Assembly (NCBI GenBank): GCA_949152475.1
Contig: OX424563.1
Location: 35,350,120 to 35,414,119 of the forward strand
DNA length: 64,000 bases
Direction: 5' to 3'
From: Terebella lapidaria
Lineage: Eukaryota > Annelida > Polychaeta > Terebellida > Terebellidae
Part shown: positions 45,786 through 57,590 of the stretch, in pieces
How positions within the stretch are numbered: position 1 is the first letter of the stretch
Layout: the number at the start of each line of letters is the position of its first letter
The notes under the pieces: model-generated
Database searches by the model: none
Seen by the model: the letters and a program-made list of their open reading frames with translations, nothing else
What the model was told of the DNA's origin: nothing
Program-made: the position numbers and the translations under genes

Positions 45786-48700
45786 ATGCCACTAGACTTG
45801 AAAATAACTCGTTCGCGGCTGAAGGCGGGCGTCACCAGGGAGATCAACGACATCAAACGACTCATGGCTGAGGACTCAGAACGTGAACTGCTGGTCCATC
45901 GTATGGAGCGACTTCAAATCGTGTCACGATGAGTATCACGACACCCTAGAATCTGAAAGTGACATTGATAGTAGTGACAATTACTGTTATGAAGTACAGG
46001 ACAGATACATAGAAACACTTCAGGAAGTTAAGACATGGTTAGCTTCCTCAACAAACTCAGATGTAAAGCCTACAGTCGCTGCATCGTCACAGCCAAGTAT
46101 TAGCAACGCCGACTTTTTAGCATTAGTTCATCTGCCTCGTGGTGAAATTGAGTGTTTTGATGGCAATCCCATGAACTATCATAGTCTCCTGGCAGTGTTT
46201 GACGAAAACATTCACAATGTTATTGATGACGACAATATGAAACTTACCCGTCTTTTGCAGTACACTACAGGCAGGGCTAAGGAGGCAATTCGTCAGTGCA
46301 TCCTCGTCGGTGGTTCAGACGGCTACAAGGAGGCTCGCGAGATCCTCAGGGACAGATTCGGCGGCAGCCATCTCATCGCTGAGCATATCATGCAGGGCTT
46401 GAAGTCCGGCAAGCAAGTGCGATCTCCTCCAGAGATTCAACGGTTATCTGACGACTTGGTATGCGCTTTCAGCACTCTGTCTAAACTCAAACTGTTGTCA
46501 GAAGTTAGTTCACAGTCCTGTATGCTAGAGATTGTCAATAGGTTTCCACAGTATGTTCGCAATCGATGGCGTAGACGTGCTTTAGAGATCAAAGAACAGA
46601 GTGACGATTATCCAAACTTCGAGCAGTTGGTTGAGTTTGTGAAAAAGGAGGCTAGACAGGCGTCTGATCCTGTATATGGCAGTAAAAGTAGCGGTAAATT
46701 CAGCAGTGATCACAAATCTAGTTCTTTCTCCACGTCCGTTAGACAGCCATATGTGTTCAAGTGCGTTTTGTGTAACGGCGATCATCGTTTATTCTATTGT
46801 AACGCATTTAAAGCACTAAAGCCAAAGGAGCGCCTTGATCAAGTCAGGAAGCACAAACTATGTGAAAATTGCTTACTAGACAATCATGTTACGGCTAACT
46901 GTCGTAAGCCAGGTGTTTGCACTGTTCCTGGATGTGGCCAGAAACATACCAGATTTATCCATATCAATGACTCTAGGACCGAATCTGTGGTCAATAATTC
47001 CACGTCAAACAAGACGTCAAATGTTCACATGCCTGTTGTTGCAGTCAAAGTTAATCACTCGGTGAATACGAGAGCTCTGTTGGACTCTGCGTCAACGAAT
47101 ACCTTTTGTGCAAGTTCCTAGCTTGACGCTTTGAATATCCAAGGTGTTTATAAGCCCTATCAGTTGAGTACTCTGTCAAAGAGAGACGAAGAGAAAAGCT
47201 CCAAGGTCGTCGATATCGAAGTTAGCTCTCTTAATGGTCATGAAACTTTGAAATTAAAAAATGTCAGTGTTGTACCAGAAATTCCAGTGGTGAACCAGTC
47301 TGTCAGTGGTTTAGATGCTTATCCCTATTTGCATGGTATCGATTTCACTCACTCCGTGGGCAAAGTGGAGATCCTCATTGGTCAGGATAATTCTGAGGCT
47401 CTATTTCCATTTGAAGTCCGAAAAGGTGAAGTTGGTCAGCCATTTGCCTCCCGTACTTTGTTTGGTTGGTTGCTAAATGGTCCTGCTCGTGGTGGTAGCA
47501 TCAGTAAATCTGTTATATCGCATTTCATCAATACTGGATTTGTTGGTGATCACGTGAATATTCATATTGGAATATATAGATAATATGGAGAATGGAGGTA
47601 TCTCAGGAGAGGAACGGTCGTTATCACAAACTGACAAACATGTGTTAGACTTGTGGGACAAGGAATGTAAGAAAGTTGATGGCCATTACGAGATTCCCAT
47701 TCCTTGGAAGCCTGATGCTAAGTTGCCCAACAATATCTCGGTTGCAGAGAAAAGACTCAATTCTCTCAAGGTGAATCTGTCAAAGATAGATTTGACGCAA
47801 AAATACGATGCTGTTCTTACTGACCTGCTGCTTAAGGGGCACGCTGAATCTGCTACTGATTGTTCTGATAAGCTTGACGGCGTGTGGTACTTGCCACATC
47901 ATGCTGTTACAAACAAGCCTGGCAAGCTTCGTGTGGTGTATGATTGTGCATCTAAATACAAGGGAGAATCCCTTAATGATAAATGCTACCAAGGTCCAGA
48001 CCTGAATAATAAATTGTTACCTGTTTTGTTGAGGTTTCGACAACACCCAATCGCAGTTATGGCAGACGTTGAAGCGATGTACTATCAAGTATTGATTCCT
48101 GATAATGACAGAGATGCGTTGCGCTTCCTGTGGTTCAATGATAACGGCGAAGTGTCTCACTTCAGGATGACTCGTCACGTGTTTGGTGGAGTTTGGTGCA
48201 CCAGTAGTGCAACCTATGCTATGCGACGTGTCGTTAGGGATTGTGATGACGTAGATCCTTTGCTATCGGATACAGTTCTCCGTGCTTTCTATGTCAACGA
48301 TTGTTTGAAATCAGTGTCTAGTAGAGATGAAGGTTATGCTGTTATTCATGGCACAAGGGAACTCTTGGAAACTGGTGGGTTTAATTTGACTAAATTCGTT
48401 GTCAATGATCAACATTTGTTGCAGAGCATTCCTTCAGAGAACCGAGCTAAGGAAGTGAAAGAAATAGGCAAGGAAATATCCAGTAAGGCGCTAGGAGTTA
48501 AATGGAATGTTTTTGAGGATGTATTTTTCTTGGACGTCAAGTTGAGTCCTGCTATTGCCTCTGTGGTAACTAGAAATATTGTTCTAAGCACAGTTGCATC
48601 AGTGTACGATCCTCTAGGTCTGGTTAGTCCTGTCGCTATGAAGGGTAAAATGGTACTTCAAGATGCTTCAAGGTTGAAATTGAGTTGGGATGAAAAACTT

Positions 48701-50883
48701 CCATCTGCTCTAGAACAGAAGTGGCACTCGTGGCTCGATGATGTGCGTGCTCTTGGTGGACTCCGTATTCCTCGGTGTATTAGGCCAGGAGAAACAGACG
48801 ATATGGTTTCTGAATTGCATCACTTCTCAGACGCCAGTGAAAAAGGCTATGGTTGTTGTACGTACTTGAGATCTATCAATAAACGAGGTGAGATATCTTC
48901 TATGTTGATCATGAGTAAAGGCAGGGTAGCTCCACTCAAATTTGTTACTATTCCTCGTCTTGAGTTACAAGCTGCTGTGGTTGCTGCTAAGGTGGATGCC
49001 ATGCTAAGGCGAGAATTGGCTTTGCCGCCCTCATACTTCTGGGTCGATAGTGAGTTGGTACTCAAGTATATTTGTAATGAGACGTGACGGTTCCATGTAT
49101 TCGTTGGTAACAGAGTATCCACGATTCGCCAGATTACTGATCCTTCCCAATGGCAGCACATTCCTGGGAGTGAAAATCCTGCTGATATTGTGTCCAGGGG
49201 AACTGCGTTAGATGAGCATAACTGTGAAAAGTGGGTCAAAGGTCCAGATTTCATTCGGAAGTATAAAGCCGACTGGCCTAGCAAGAATGTTACTGCTGAA
49301 CTGTCGATTGACGATCCTGAAGTCAAGGCTGAGAAGCCAGTTTGTACATATGCTACTCAGACAACTATTCATCCGCTAGATAAGCTGATATCTCACTACT
49401 CAAGTTGGCATCGTCTGAAACGCGCTGTAGCCTGGTGGATGAAGTTCAAAGGAATTTTGAGATCGAAGTGTTCCATTGCAAAACGTCAAGTCTTATCAAT
49501 TTCAGACGTTCGTAATGCTGAGAGAGCTATTATCAAGCATGCATGTTCAGGCTAGTGCTTATGAAAAGGAATTGTCACCCCTCTCGATTGGCAAATCCAT
49601 TCACAAAGGTAGTTCCGTACGTGACTTGTATCCAGTTTTAGATGACCAAGGTGTATTGTGTGTAGGTGGAAGAATTAGGAATGCCAATATTTCTATGATG
49701 CAGAGACATCCGTACATCATTCCACATGATCATACTGTCGCTCGTTTGATAGTCTGCAGTTATCATGACGTTGCTCATCTCAGTACAGAGTGGACGCTTA
49801 GTTTGATGAGAAAACGATTCTGGATCACAAGAGCTCGCATTTTGCTTAAGAGTATTCAGACTCGTTGTGTAATATGTAAGAAGTTGTTTGGAAGTCCTTG
49901 TTGCCAAAAAATGGCGGATTTTCCTTTGGAAAGGGTTGCAGCTGGTAATCCTCCGTTTCCCTATGTTGGTATTGATTGTTTTGGTTCGTTTGTCGTCAGA
50001 AGGGGTCGTAGTGACATTAAACGTTATGGTCTTATTTTAACATGTCTGATCACACGGGCAATTCAATTGGAGATGCTGGAAAGCATGGACACTGATAGTT
50101 TCCTAAATGGATTCCGTAGGTTTGTTTGTCGTAGAGGTATGCCATTAAAGGTTTGGTCAGATAACGGTACCAACTTTGTTGGTGGTAGAGGCGAGTTGCT
50201 ACGTCTAGACTCAGATCAAATTGAAAGATTTTCAATGGATAAAGGTTTTGCCTGGAAGTTCCATCCTCCAGGGGCTTCGCATATGGGTGGCATATGGCAG
50301 CGGTTAATCCGTACTGTCAGAAAGGTCATGACTGCTCTACTTAAGTTTCCTGTTAAACTGTGTGATGAAAGTTTCCGCACATTGCTATGCGAAGTTGAGC
50401 ATATTGTAAATAGCAGGCCTATCACCAAAGTCAGTGACAGTGTGAGTGATTGTTCTGCACTCACTCCTAATCATTTGTTATTGTTAAGAGAGTGTCCTTC
50501 TCTGGCACCAGGTGTATTTCAGGACACTGATGTATATAAGCGTAGATGGCGCTGTGTACAGCATTATGCTAACGAATTCTGAAAAAGATGGTTAAAAGAA
50601 TACCTTCCTGAGCTTCAAAGGCGCCACAAATGGGTCAATGTTTGTAAAAATTTAAAAATTGGTGACATTGTTTTGATTGTTAACGAGAGACAATCTCGTT
50701 AACAATCAAAAATCAAAAATCTCGTTAAAAATCACTCCAAGAGGCGTGTGGCCTATTGGTATTGTCGAAGATGTACATGCAGGCACCGATAATTTGGTTA
50801 GGTCAGCTAAGGTCAGAACCAATGTATCATCTCTTACACGTCCTGTGACTAAACTTGTCTTTTTGGAAGGTTCTGAAGAGTAA
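45786..50883 (+). CDS. Gag-Pol region of the BEL element (broken)
   Basis: Order seen: BEL-type gag (DUF1759-like) around 46100-46650 with the stretch LVHLPRGEIECFDGNPMNYH; cysteine-rich knuckles around 46760-46970 (CVLCNGDHRLFYC, CENCLLDNHVTANC); an aspartic protease-like segment ALLDSASTNTFC near 47075; BEL reverse transcriptase from about 47850 to 48330 (RVVYDCASKYKGESLND); RNase H around 48800-49080 (HHFSDASEKGYG); integrase with zinc-binding and core parts 49690-50560 (KVWSDNGTNFVG, HPPGASHMGGIWQRL); and a DUF5641-like tail near 50600-50880. In this family gag and pol form one polyprotein. Several breaks are present, so this copy is a fossil. Confidence 0.92.
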
Positions 50884-50973
50884 ATTGTGTAGTAGAAGTT
50901 GTCATGTATAATTTATCTTATTCAACAATGTATCATAGCTGTATTGAGATAATGTTATCTCAAGGAGAGGCAG

Positions 50974-51735
50974 TGTTGCCCTCGTCAGTGAGAGCAAGTG
51001 TTTACACGTGTTTGTGTTTATATTTCTGTGTACGTACATGTGCTTTTGTTTGTTTATTCTTGTATTGTATCCATGTTATTACCACTTCCTGGAAGTCAGG
51101 TGAGTCTCAGGCGCGTATATATAAAGCCGAGTAGTCAGAATTGGGTTCTCTTTGTCAAGGTTTAACAGTCAACGCAGCCATGTTGTCTTTTTCGCATATT
51201 TTCAAGGTTACTAGTACTCCAAGGCTAAACTGTTTACAGAGGTGAGAACATTGTTATATGTCTACTATTTGTCAGGATTTCAATCTATGTTTGGATACTG
51301 TCTCTAGTTTATTTCTTTAAATGACGTGTAGATTTCTATATTGTCCGAATGTTCAACTCGTAATATTTCCTGTGGGTGATTATACTTGTGGGCAATAGTT
51401 TGAATATGTGCCATGAATTATCACGTTATTGAGTAGACATGCAATTGCTCTGGCACTTGTACTGTGTTTTCAGACCGCTGTATTGTACCCGACTTTTTTG
51501 TCTGATGCCGAACGATTTTGTGAGTCATTTCCCAGTATACTTTGTAAATATTCTAATCTCGATCATAGGTCATTGCAAATTAGAGATATATGTTATTCAG
51601 CCTTTCAATTTTGTGTCAAAATTGTGTCTGTGTGTTCTTTCTTGGTGTGTTTTTGTCCTTTGTAGATTCACCAGATTTCTCCAATAAATCTGTGTACATA
51701 CATGAGTGAGCGTCGTTCTGTCGGGCAATACAACA
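50974..51735 (+). repeat. 3' LTR of the BEL element
   Basis: 762 bp, preceded by the purine-rich AAGGAGAGGCAG, a plausible polypurine tract. Its TATA box lies at about 51116-51124. Confidence 0.93.
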
Positions 51736-52225
51736 GTGGCATTGTATACGCAACCACAATCTGTACGAAGAAATCAGTGTCTCTCATTAATTTCTAAATG
51801 TAGTATACAACCAAGTCATTGCTGCAAAATCTAAGACCTGACTAAAACGTTTCTGAGCGCTGAGAATTGACGGTGTTTCTCATACAGCTAATCTGCTGTT
51901 CTTAGCGCTTCGCTGACTTGTGGCACAAGCCACTATGGTCCATAGATTAAATAAACATACATATTTAAACACCAATTTGTCGTGAATATCGATGGAAATC
52001 GTGAAATCGAGCGGTAGGTGATCGATCACGGATATGTGCCCTACGCGGCCCAAGTACCGTACACTGCTCCTATACCATGTATACTACTCGTCCACTGAAA
52101 ACATTTATTGAATATAGAGGAAGGCGCAGGATATGATACTTGGGCCGACTACGCGTAGATTAGAAACTGCATCATGTAAAGCGGTGTATTTTTACTACGT
52201 AGTCCGGCGACTCGGGGGGTGTATG
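51736..52225 (+). repeat. Dispersed repeat, right part after the BEL insertion
   Basis: Continues the match to 59473-59830 (CGCAACCACAA.CT, GAGGATTGACGGT/GAGAATTGACGGT, TCGTGAATATCGATGG.AATCGTG, AGAAACT.CATCATGTAAAG). It differs by carrying a 102-bp MITE at 52046-52147 that the sister copy lacks. Confidence 0.85.
52046..52147. mobile_element. Short MITE, CGGCCCAAGTA ends (copy 1)
   Basis: CGGCCCAAGTAC at the left pairs with TACTTGGGCCG at the right (one mismatch). CTACG lies at both borders. The sister repeat at 59765-59785 lacks the segment. A relative is at 58449-58534. Confidence 0.75.
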
Positions 52226-52966
52226 TGTGCATGAGATATCCCCGCCATTTGACTTCAGATATGTAATTTGGGGATATTCAAGGAAATTATTAATGAAGGT
52301 AGACATTTGGTACCCGGCACTAAGCGAGAAAATTGATATTTTATACGGGTCCTCTTCGAAGTCTGTTTTCGCGCAAATTATTTAGGGGGTATAGTTGTTC
52401 TTTCGGCCATTGCATAGGTTTCAATGGATCAATCGTTATATATCACATATCAAATGAAAGGCGTTTAAATTATTTTTCCAATGATATGCTAATATTGCCT
52501 TTGCAATACAAATGCATCTCTCTTTAACTAGTTAAATGTAACTTTTGTCGCCAACTCTGAAGAAACTCTGCTGAAGACACCTATGGTAGCAGGATTCAGT
52601 ATATCCCCTGAAACCTCTCAAATTTGTTTCTCCAACAAGTACACGTGTGTACAAAAAAGTCATCAAGAGAAACAAGATAGCCACGAACTTCATGGTAACA
52701 TTTTGTAAACATGTAGTCTCTAAACTGCTGCGACAAGGATATGTTTTATCAAGACTTATAGCTGCGTTTAAGATATTCTATGGACGTCATCATGATTTGG
52801 TTGATAAATACACCAAATTCATGTCTGCCATGCAACTAGATCTATTTTCATGTTAATTTTGGGGAATTCATGACGGGTGCCACTAGTGGGGCAGGAAATG
52901 CTCACTCTTTCCGGAACACCTGATTTCACCTCCTAATGGCCATTTTTGGGGTTCATGAGTTTCCCT
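52226..52966. other. No gene recognised
   Basis: AT-rich, with short frames only. The text GGCCATTTTTGGGGTTCATGAG just before 52967 may belong to the dispersed repeat that follows. Confidence 0.4.
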
Positions 52967-53093
52967 GTCATTTTTGTTTTCTCTCACTTCGTATGCCTGA
53001 TATGACTTTCTGTCCCCTGATTATGAGATTGGATAATGGACCCTGTTTTGTTTGCTCGGAATACTTAATACTGGATATTGATTCTACGTCTAT
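52967..53093. repeat. Dispersed repeat, copy 2 (sister at 522-655)
   Basis: Closely matches 522-655 in the same orientation. Its right limit coincides with the start of the palindromic-word array at 53095. Confidence 0.75.
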
Positions 53094-53094
53094 T

Positions 53095-53535
53095 ACTAAC
53101 ACATACGTATAAATAAGTCGTACGTAGGAGATAATAAGTCATACGTATGAGATAATATGTCATACATAAGATATATTAACACATACACATACGTATGAGA
53201 TACGTATGATACGTATGATTTATTTTATAAGTAGATGTATGTGTGCACGATGTGACAATGTCATGGAGAGCATAAAAGAAGCAAGAAAGTTAGATGGAAA
53301 ACATGGAAGACGAACATATTACTTCTATTTCCGCGGCGGTCTCGTGTATAATATGGAACTGTTAGTATCTCCTATGTATGTGTTAGTATTCCATACGTAT
53401 AACTTAGTATCTCTTACGAATGAGTTAGTATCTCCTACGTATGTGATAAGTATCTCATACGTATGAGTTAGTATCTCATACGTATGAGTTAGTATCTCAT
53501 ACGCATGTGATAAGTATTTCATACATATGACTTAT
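53095..53535. repeat. Palindromic-word array (CTCATACGTATGAG) around a unique core
   Basis: The left block (53095-53220) and right block (53355-53535) both consist of ~21-base units CTCATACGTATGAG + TTAGTAT-like linker, in opposite senses. They flank a ~130-bp unique core (about 53225-53350, containing CGGCGGTCTCGTG). The whole can fold back on itself. The longest frame across it is repeat-driven and not a gene. Confidence 0.85.
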
Positions 53536-54600
53536 TATTATATACTACTAAGATTCCCGACGTTGTCATTGGTTAAAAGCTGGTCACGTGTCTATGCATA
53601 AAAGTACATATTCACCAGACCAGCCGGTGAAGTTTTTTGATATTCACCGATCGGTCCATATCACATATATGTACCTCTCGCCAAAGAGCAACCCAAATGT
53701 TTTTTCATACTTGTTTTCTGTTTCTCTTACTAGTATCGTGTTTCCAGTGATATAGTGAATTGAATGAAGGTATATAAAAGCTATGTGTTAGTGAATAAAG
53801 CGCCATTTTGATGAAAACTGCAACCTGACGTAGCTATCGGTTTGTTCACCTCACACACACACTTGAGTAGACCTGTGAATACATCACTTGGTCGTTTCAC
53901 TATAATTACTTGAATGCGATACATTTGTGAAGGTACGATAATTTCTGCTGATTGTTTGTTATAAGTTACCCTTCTGAACACGCCACTGGAACTGTGTCTT
54001 TCCGTTTTCAATACTATCAGGGCAAATTTATGTATGATATGCTGGGATTCCAATTTCCAAATTAGCAATGGATTTTCAAGGTGTTTTCATCGTTTAAGAT
54101 GTATAATAAGTTAACAGTGTGCGGTGTGTAATAAATATTCGGTGTAATAAATAAATGTGGAGAAGAGCAGTTGCAACGTAACATAACCCCCACCCAGACC
54201 CCCATCCTCCCAGGCGATGCCATTTTCGTTGGTGCGCGATCTATTCGCTGTAGAACCTGTGTGCATGTCCAGCCAAAGCATTGTTATGACACTGTCACCG
54301 TGCCATATCTCAGCTAGCATGTAAGGGTTGAAGTATCGTGCACAATGAATGTTCAATCAGTTTGCCATATCACGTCGTATTGTCCCCAGAAACTAGAGAC
54401 CAGTTCATAAATAGAAACAACTACCTGGAGTAGAGGTCGGTGTTAAGCAGATTATGACCCGTCGTGCGCAACTAATGTGATATATTGATTTTGTATTACA
54501 TATTGTAACCGAGTCTGGTTAAAAAAAGGACCAACCCTACATGTATAATTATGTTATATGTTATGTTTATATGTTATATGCATAATATCCTAAGTCTTCG
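53536..54600. other. No gene recognised; promoter-like sites
   Basis: Contains ATTGGTTAAAAG (CCAAT-like, reversed) and CACGTG near 53568-53590, and a TATATAAAAG near 53771. These could form a promoter, but no matching first exon is evident. A ~25-base pair of related TATGTTA words lies near 54550. Confidence 0.35.
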
Positions 54601-54624
54601 CTTGAATGCTAGAGCTAGATTCGC

Positions 54625-54811
54625 TTGATCGTCGGATTTGGATCATGTCCCAGACTCTCAAGACAGGGGACCACTAGATTTCTCATGGGTCGTGTTGCCT
54701 ACACGAGCAGAACATTACATATGTCATCTGGTGATGGCCAACATCAAGGAAAGGACGATGTTGAGAAGTTATTTCGTTTTGTAGGAATCAACTATGAGTT
54801 TTCGCTCTGAG
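54625..54811 (+). other. Likely 5' UTR exon of the 55056-56369 gene
   Basis: A donor, CTCTGAG|GTAAGG, lies at 54811/54812 and a strong acceptor, CCCTTTCCCTGCTTTATCTAG, ends at 55041, giving a 230-bp intron. In the frame of the downstream protein the exon ends in a TGA, so it would be untranslated. The small frame within it (from 54718) ends at that stop and could be an upstream ORF. The exon start is not determined. Confidence 0.45.
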
Positions 54812-55055
54812 GTAAGGCCAAGGCATTTAGACAAATATAAACTCGATATATGTACCGTATGTATCAGATAACGTGTCACATCCTTGTTGGCTTGCTGAAT
54901 AAAGACCAGATGCATTATTATGAGTACATTCCCCAAGAAACAACTCATTGTATATATTATCTACTGTGAATGAGCGGTGCCTCATGAATGAACACAAGGG
55001 ACAAAGTCCGATATGCTTGACCCTTTCCCTGCTTTATCTAGTGTGGGGGAGCGTG

Positions 55056-56369
55056 ATGCCAGAAGTAGCTGAGTCCCGGATGGTCCAATCTCCTCTCTCC
55101 GGGCCCAGCATCCGGGAGAAGGCTTACAGAAAACTGCTGCTGAGGAGTGCGGCCAACCGACCCCGGGACGTGCTCCAGTATATCCGGTCCTCTCCTGCCA
55201 GAAACGAGCTCGTCACCATGGCAAACATGCCCATCGCCAGGGTCCGAGATGGGGCGGCCCCTCGCCTGGTTAGCCATAGCTACACCGTGGCAGTCCTGAA
55301 CCGGGCTAGACAGGACTACAGGAACTACAGTCACTACCGCCACGAGGCCGGTCCAGGCGGTCAGCTGAGCTTAAAGCTGGATATCAGCGAAACCACCATT
55401 GGTAAACGGCTGTCAGTTGATAGACCAGTGGTGGACTTGGACAAGTCCCGAAAGCCCAGAGGCTTGAGGATCAGTATGCCAACCGAGATGCTAGTGAAGG
55501 TCAGCACGGCCAAATCTGATTGTCGTGAAGTGAAATCTGCTGGACGGTTGGTTGGATCGACTCGGTCCAAGTCAGCGTGTATCAGTAGAGTGACTTCAGT
55601 GCAGAGTCATCCTCTGACAAACTATGAACTACGCGGAAATCCAGTGCTTTTGGGGTCGCAACAGGAAGCCCCGACCATGGAACCCAGTAAAGTTAAGGAC
55701 AACGTCATGAATGAAAGTAAAGCTCGACGGACGACTGATCAATCTCAAAGTGACAAACAGGCCACTGTAGCTCCGTCCAGCAACAAGCGCCCCAAAAGTC
55801 GTGTGGCGAAAGAACACCGGAAGCCTCGGCCGGGGACGTTTCGTTCCTACTCCATGACGTCACTGAGATTCCCGTCACAGAACCCGGCACTCGACGTGGA
55901 CCATGCGAGCTCGGCCACTGTTGGTGCCGTGGCCTCCTCCCATCAACAGCAGAGGCTTCATCGCCAGCCTGGTCCAGGCTCTCACGGGGAACTTGCGCCA
56001 TGTCGGAAACTGAACTTCCCTGGCGAGGAACCGTTCTTGGCGCTGACAGAGCGCAACGTCAACATCTTGACCAACATGGACTACCTGGAGGAGTACAGAG
56101 TTGATGGTGGAGAGCGGCGGTACAACTCACGAACGCTAAGCTGGGTGCAAGAAATGGTGGACCAAAGTCCCGGGGGAAAGGCTTGTGGGGACGAGACCTG
56201 TGAAGACAGTGTCATACATGAGGAGGGAGAGGATGAAGTGGAATCTCACCCTAGTCCTGAGGGGATTGATGGCCCGAAAACGATGAGACACCACGGCGCT
56301 ACTGAAGACAGACACTGGTGTCAGAGTACATCCGACAGTCAGCCCTCTGAGCCATCTGAGCTATTGTAG
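55056..56369 (+). CDS. Unrecognised host protein, 437 residues
   Basis: A long open frame of GC-richer, codon-biased sequence after a good splice acceptor (TTTATCTAG at 55041). I take the ATG at 55056 as start because the frame upstream crosses the likely intron and a stop in the preceding exon. The protein has no signal peptide or membrane segment. It is basic in the N-terminal two thirds, with low-complexity Ser/Lys/Arg stretches (RTTDQSQSDKQATVAPSSNK). Two ordered-looking parts stand out: residues ~20-110 (REKAYRKLLLRSAANRPRDV, VSHSYTVAVLNRARQDYRNY) and residues ~340-385 (LTERNVNILTNMDYLEEYRV, RTLSWVQEMVDQSP). The tail is acidic. I do not recognise a family. The stop is TAG at 56367. Confidence 0.75.
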   Translation: MPEVAESRMVQSPLSGPSIREKAYRKLLLRSAANRPRDVLQYIRSSPARNELVTMANMPIARVRDGAAPRLVSHSYTVAVLNRARQDYRNYSHYRHEAGPGGQLSLKLDISETTIGKRLSVDRPVVDLDKSRKPRGLRISMPTEMLVKVSTAKSDCREVKSAGRLVGSTRSKSACISRVTSVQSHPLTNYELRGNPVLLGSQQEAPTMEPSKVKDNVMNESKARRTTDQSQSDKQATVAPSSNKRPKSRVAKEHRKPRPGTFRSYSMTSLRFPSQNPALDVDHASSATVGAVASSHQQQRLHRQPGPGSHGELAPCRKLNFPGEEPFLALTERNVNILTNMDYLEEYRVDGGERRYNSRTLSWVQEMVDQSPGGKACGDETCEDSVIHEEGEDEVESHPSPEGIDGPKTMRHHGATEDRHWCQSTSDSQPSEPSELL

Positions 56370-56485
56370 TAACAAGCACACATGGCCAGACACACGAGTA
56401 TAACATCAGACTTGTATGTGACCCCGCACATTTATGACTTATACATGAATGATACTCATTCATGTCTATTCCTGAACGTATGAAA

Positions 56486-57590
56486 TACAGGGTGTTTCAG
56501 AAAAAAGGTAAATGATAAAGATAGTTGTTTAGATGTGGCCCCCAAACACACATTGTTTGAGAAGCAAGACATAATCAGTCATAAATGAATGCTTGAATAT
56601 GAGAAGACAAGTGAAGACTTGAAACAGTAACAGTTTTTAATAGATCCTGTTTAATGTGTCATGTTGATGATGTGCTCCATGTGTGCACCACTGCGATCAA
56701 GACAAAGTTCCACGCGCTCCTGAATGTTCGTGATCATCCCTTGAAGTGATTCTTCAGATATGGCGTCATTCAGGAGCTTTGAGGTCATTCAGTTGTTAGT
56801 ATGGGGTTTCTGAATGAGTCGTCCTTCACGATGCTCAGAGGAAAGCATCAAGTGGTGTAAGGTTGGGTGATCGCGCTGGATAAGTAAAGTTGTTCCATCA
56901 GGTCAGGCAGGTTAACGACCTATGTGTGCATTCGCCCCGTCCTGTTGGAAGATTTGATATGTACCGATAACGCGCACCAAACTGTGACCATTTCCGGGTG
57001 CAATGGTCGCTGCTTGCACTCGTCTGGTGCCTCTCAGCCAGTAAATCGCATGTTCTGTCGGTTGACAAGCCCACTCAAAAGCATGTGACACTCATCAGAC
57101 CACCACCAGTTGGATAAGAACCCTTGGTCTTCATAGTACCGAGCAAGAATTCGCGCACAGAACTGCATCCACGCATCCACGCTGCCATATCGTTGGGGAT
57201 CAGAAGCTGGAAGATCTTGATTTTGTAAGATCTAGCACCAAGATCCTGGATAATCTGATAGGTACTGGAAGACTGGTGTTGAGCTCACGGGATATCCTCC
57301 TCATGCTTTTTCTTGGAGAGCTCAGAATCTTATTGAAGGCCCTAGCATGGTTATTGTTGGTTCGTGTCGATCTCTTTCGTCCAGAATTTCCACTGTTTCG
57401 GTTCTACACTGAACCATTTTGGCGAAACTTCAGGACCTTCTTCATAACTGAATTTTTTTGCGGGCGCTTGTTTATGAAACTCTACCTCAAACTTTTCTTC
57501 AGCTACAATGATACCGTTCAACAATCCAAGCACGCTCTTGCGCTGAAAATTGTGGCATTTTGAGTGTATGAGTAACAACGAAATAACTCT
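56486..57590 (-). mobile_element. Decayed mariner/IS630-like DNA transposon
   Basis: At its 3' end TACAGGGTGTTTCAGAAAAA has the look of a terminal repeat. On the minus strand, scattered over several frames, are pieces of a mariner/Tc1-superfamily transposase: PRKSMRRISRELNTSLPV (helix-turn-helix linker) near 57300, and SDECHMLLSGLVNRQNMRF followed by HPEMVTVWCAL near 57000-57110, around the first catalytic aspartate. Many frameshifts and stops interrupt it, the C-terminal catalytic half is not readable, and the opposite terminal repeat was not found. It is long dead. Confidence 0.7.

Larger units (their letters stand above)
44990..51735 (+). mobile_element. BEL/Pao LTR retrotransposon
   Basis: A 6.75-kb BEL/Pao element on the plus strand. 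LTRs at 44990-45745 and 50974-51735 start TG and end CA. They differ at about a dozen positions plus a short indel, so it is older than the large gypsy copy but not ancient. The flanking duplication GTGG (44986-44989 and 51736-51739) is matched by a single GTGG in the uninterrupted sister repeat at 59473. The coding region is complete in domain order but broken in several places. Confidence 0.95.

Noticed and set aside
45439-51687. 78-82-codon frames within both BEL LTRs
   Set aside because: They lie inside LTR sequence, are identical because the LTRs are, and have no known product.
53206-53466. 86-codon frame across the CATACGTATG array
   Set aside because: More than half is translated repeat, and the core part alone is too short to support a gene.
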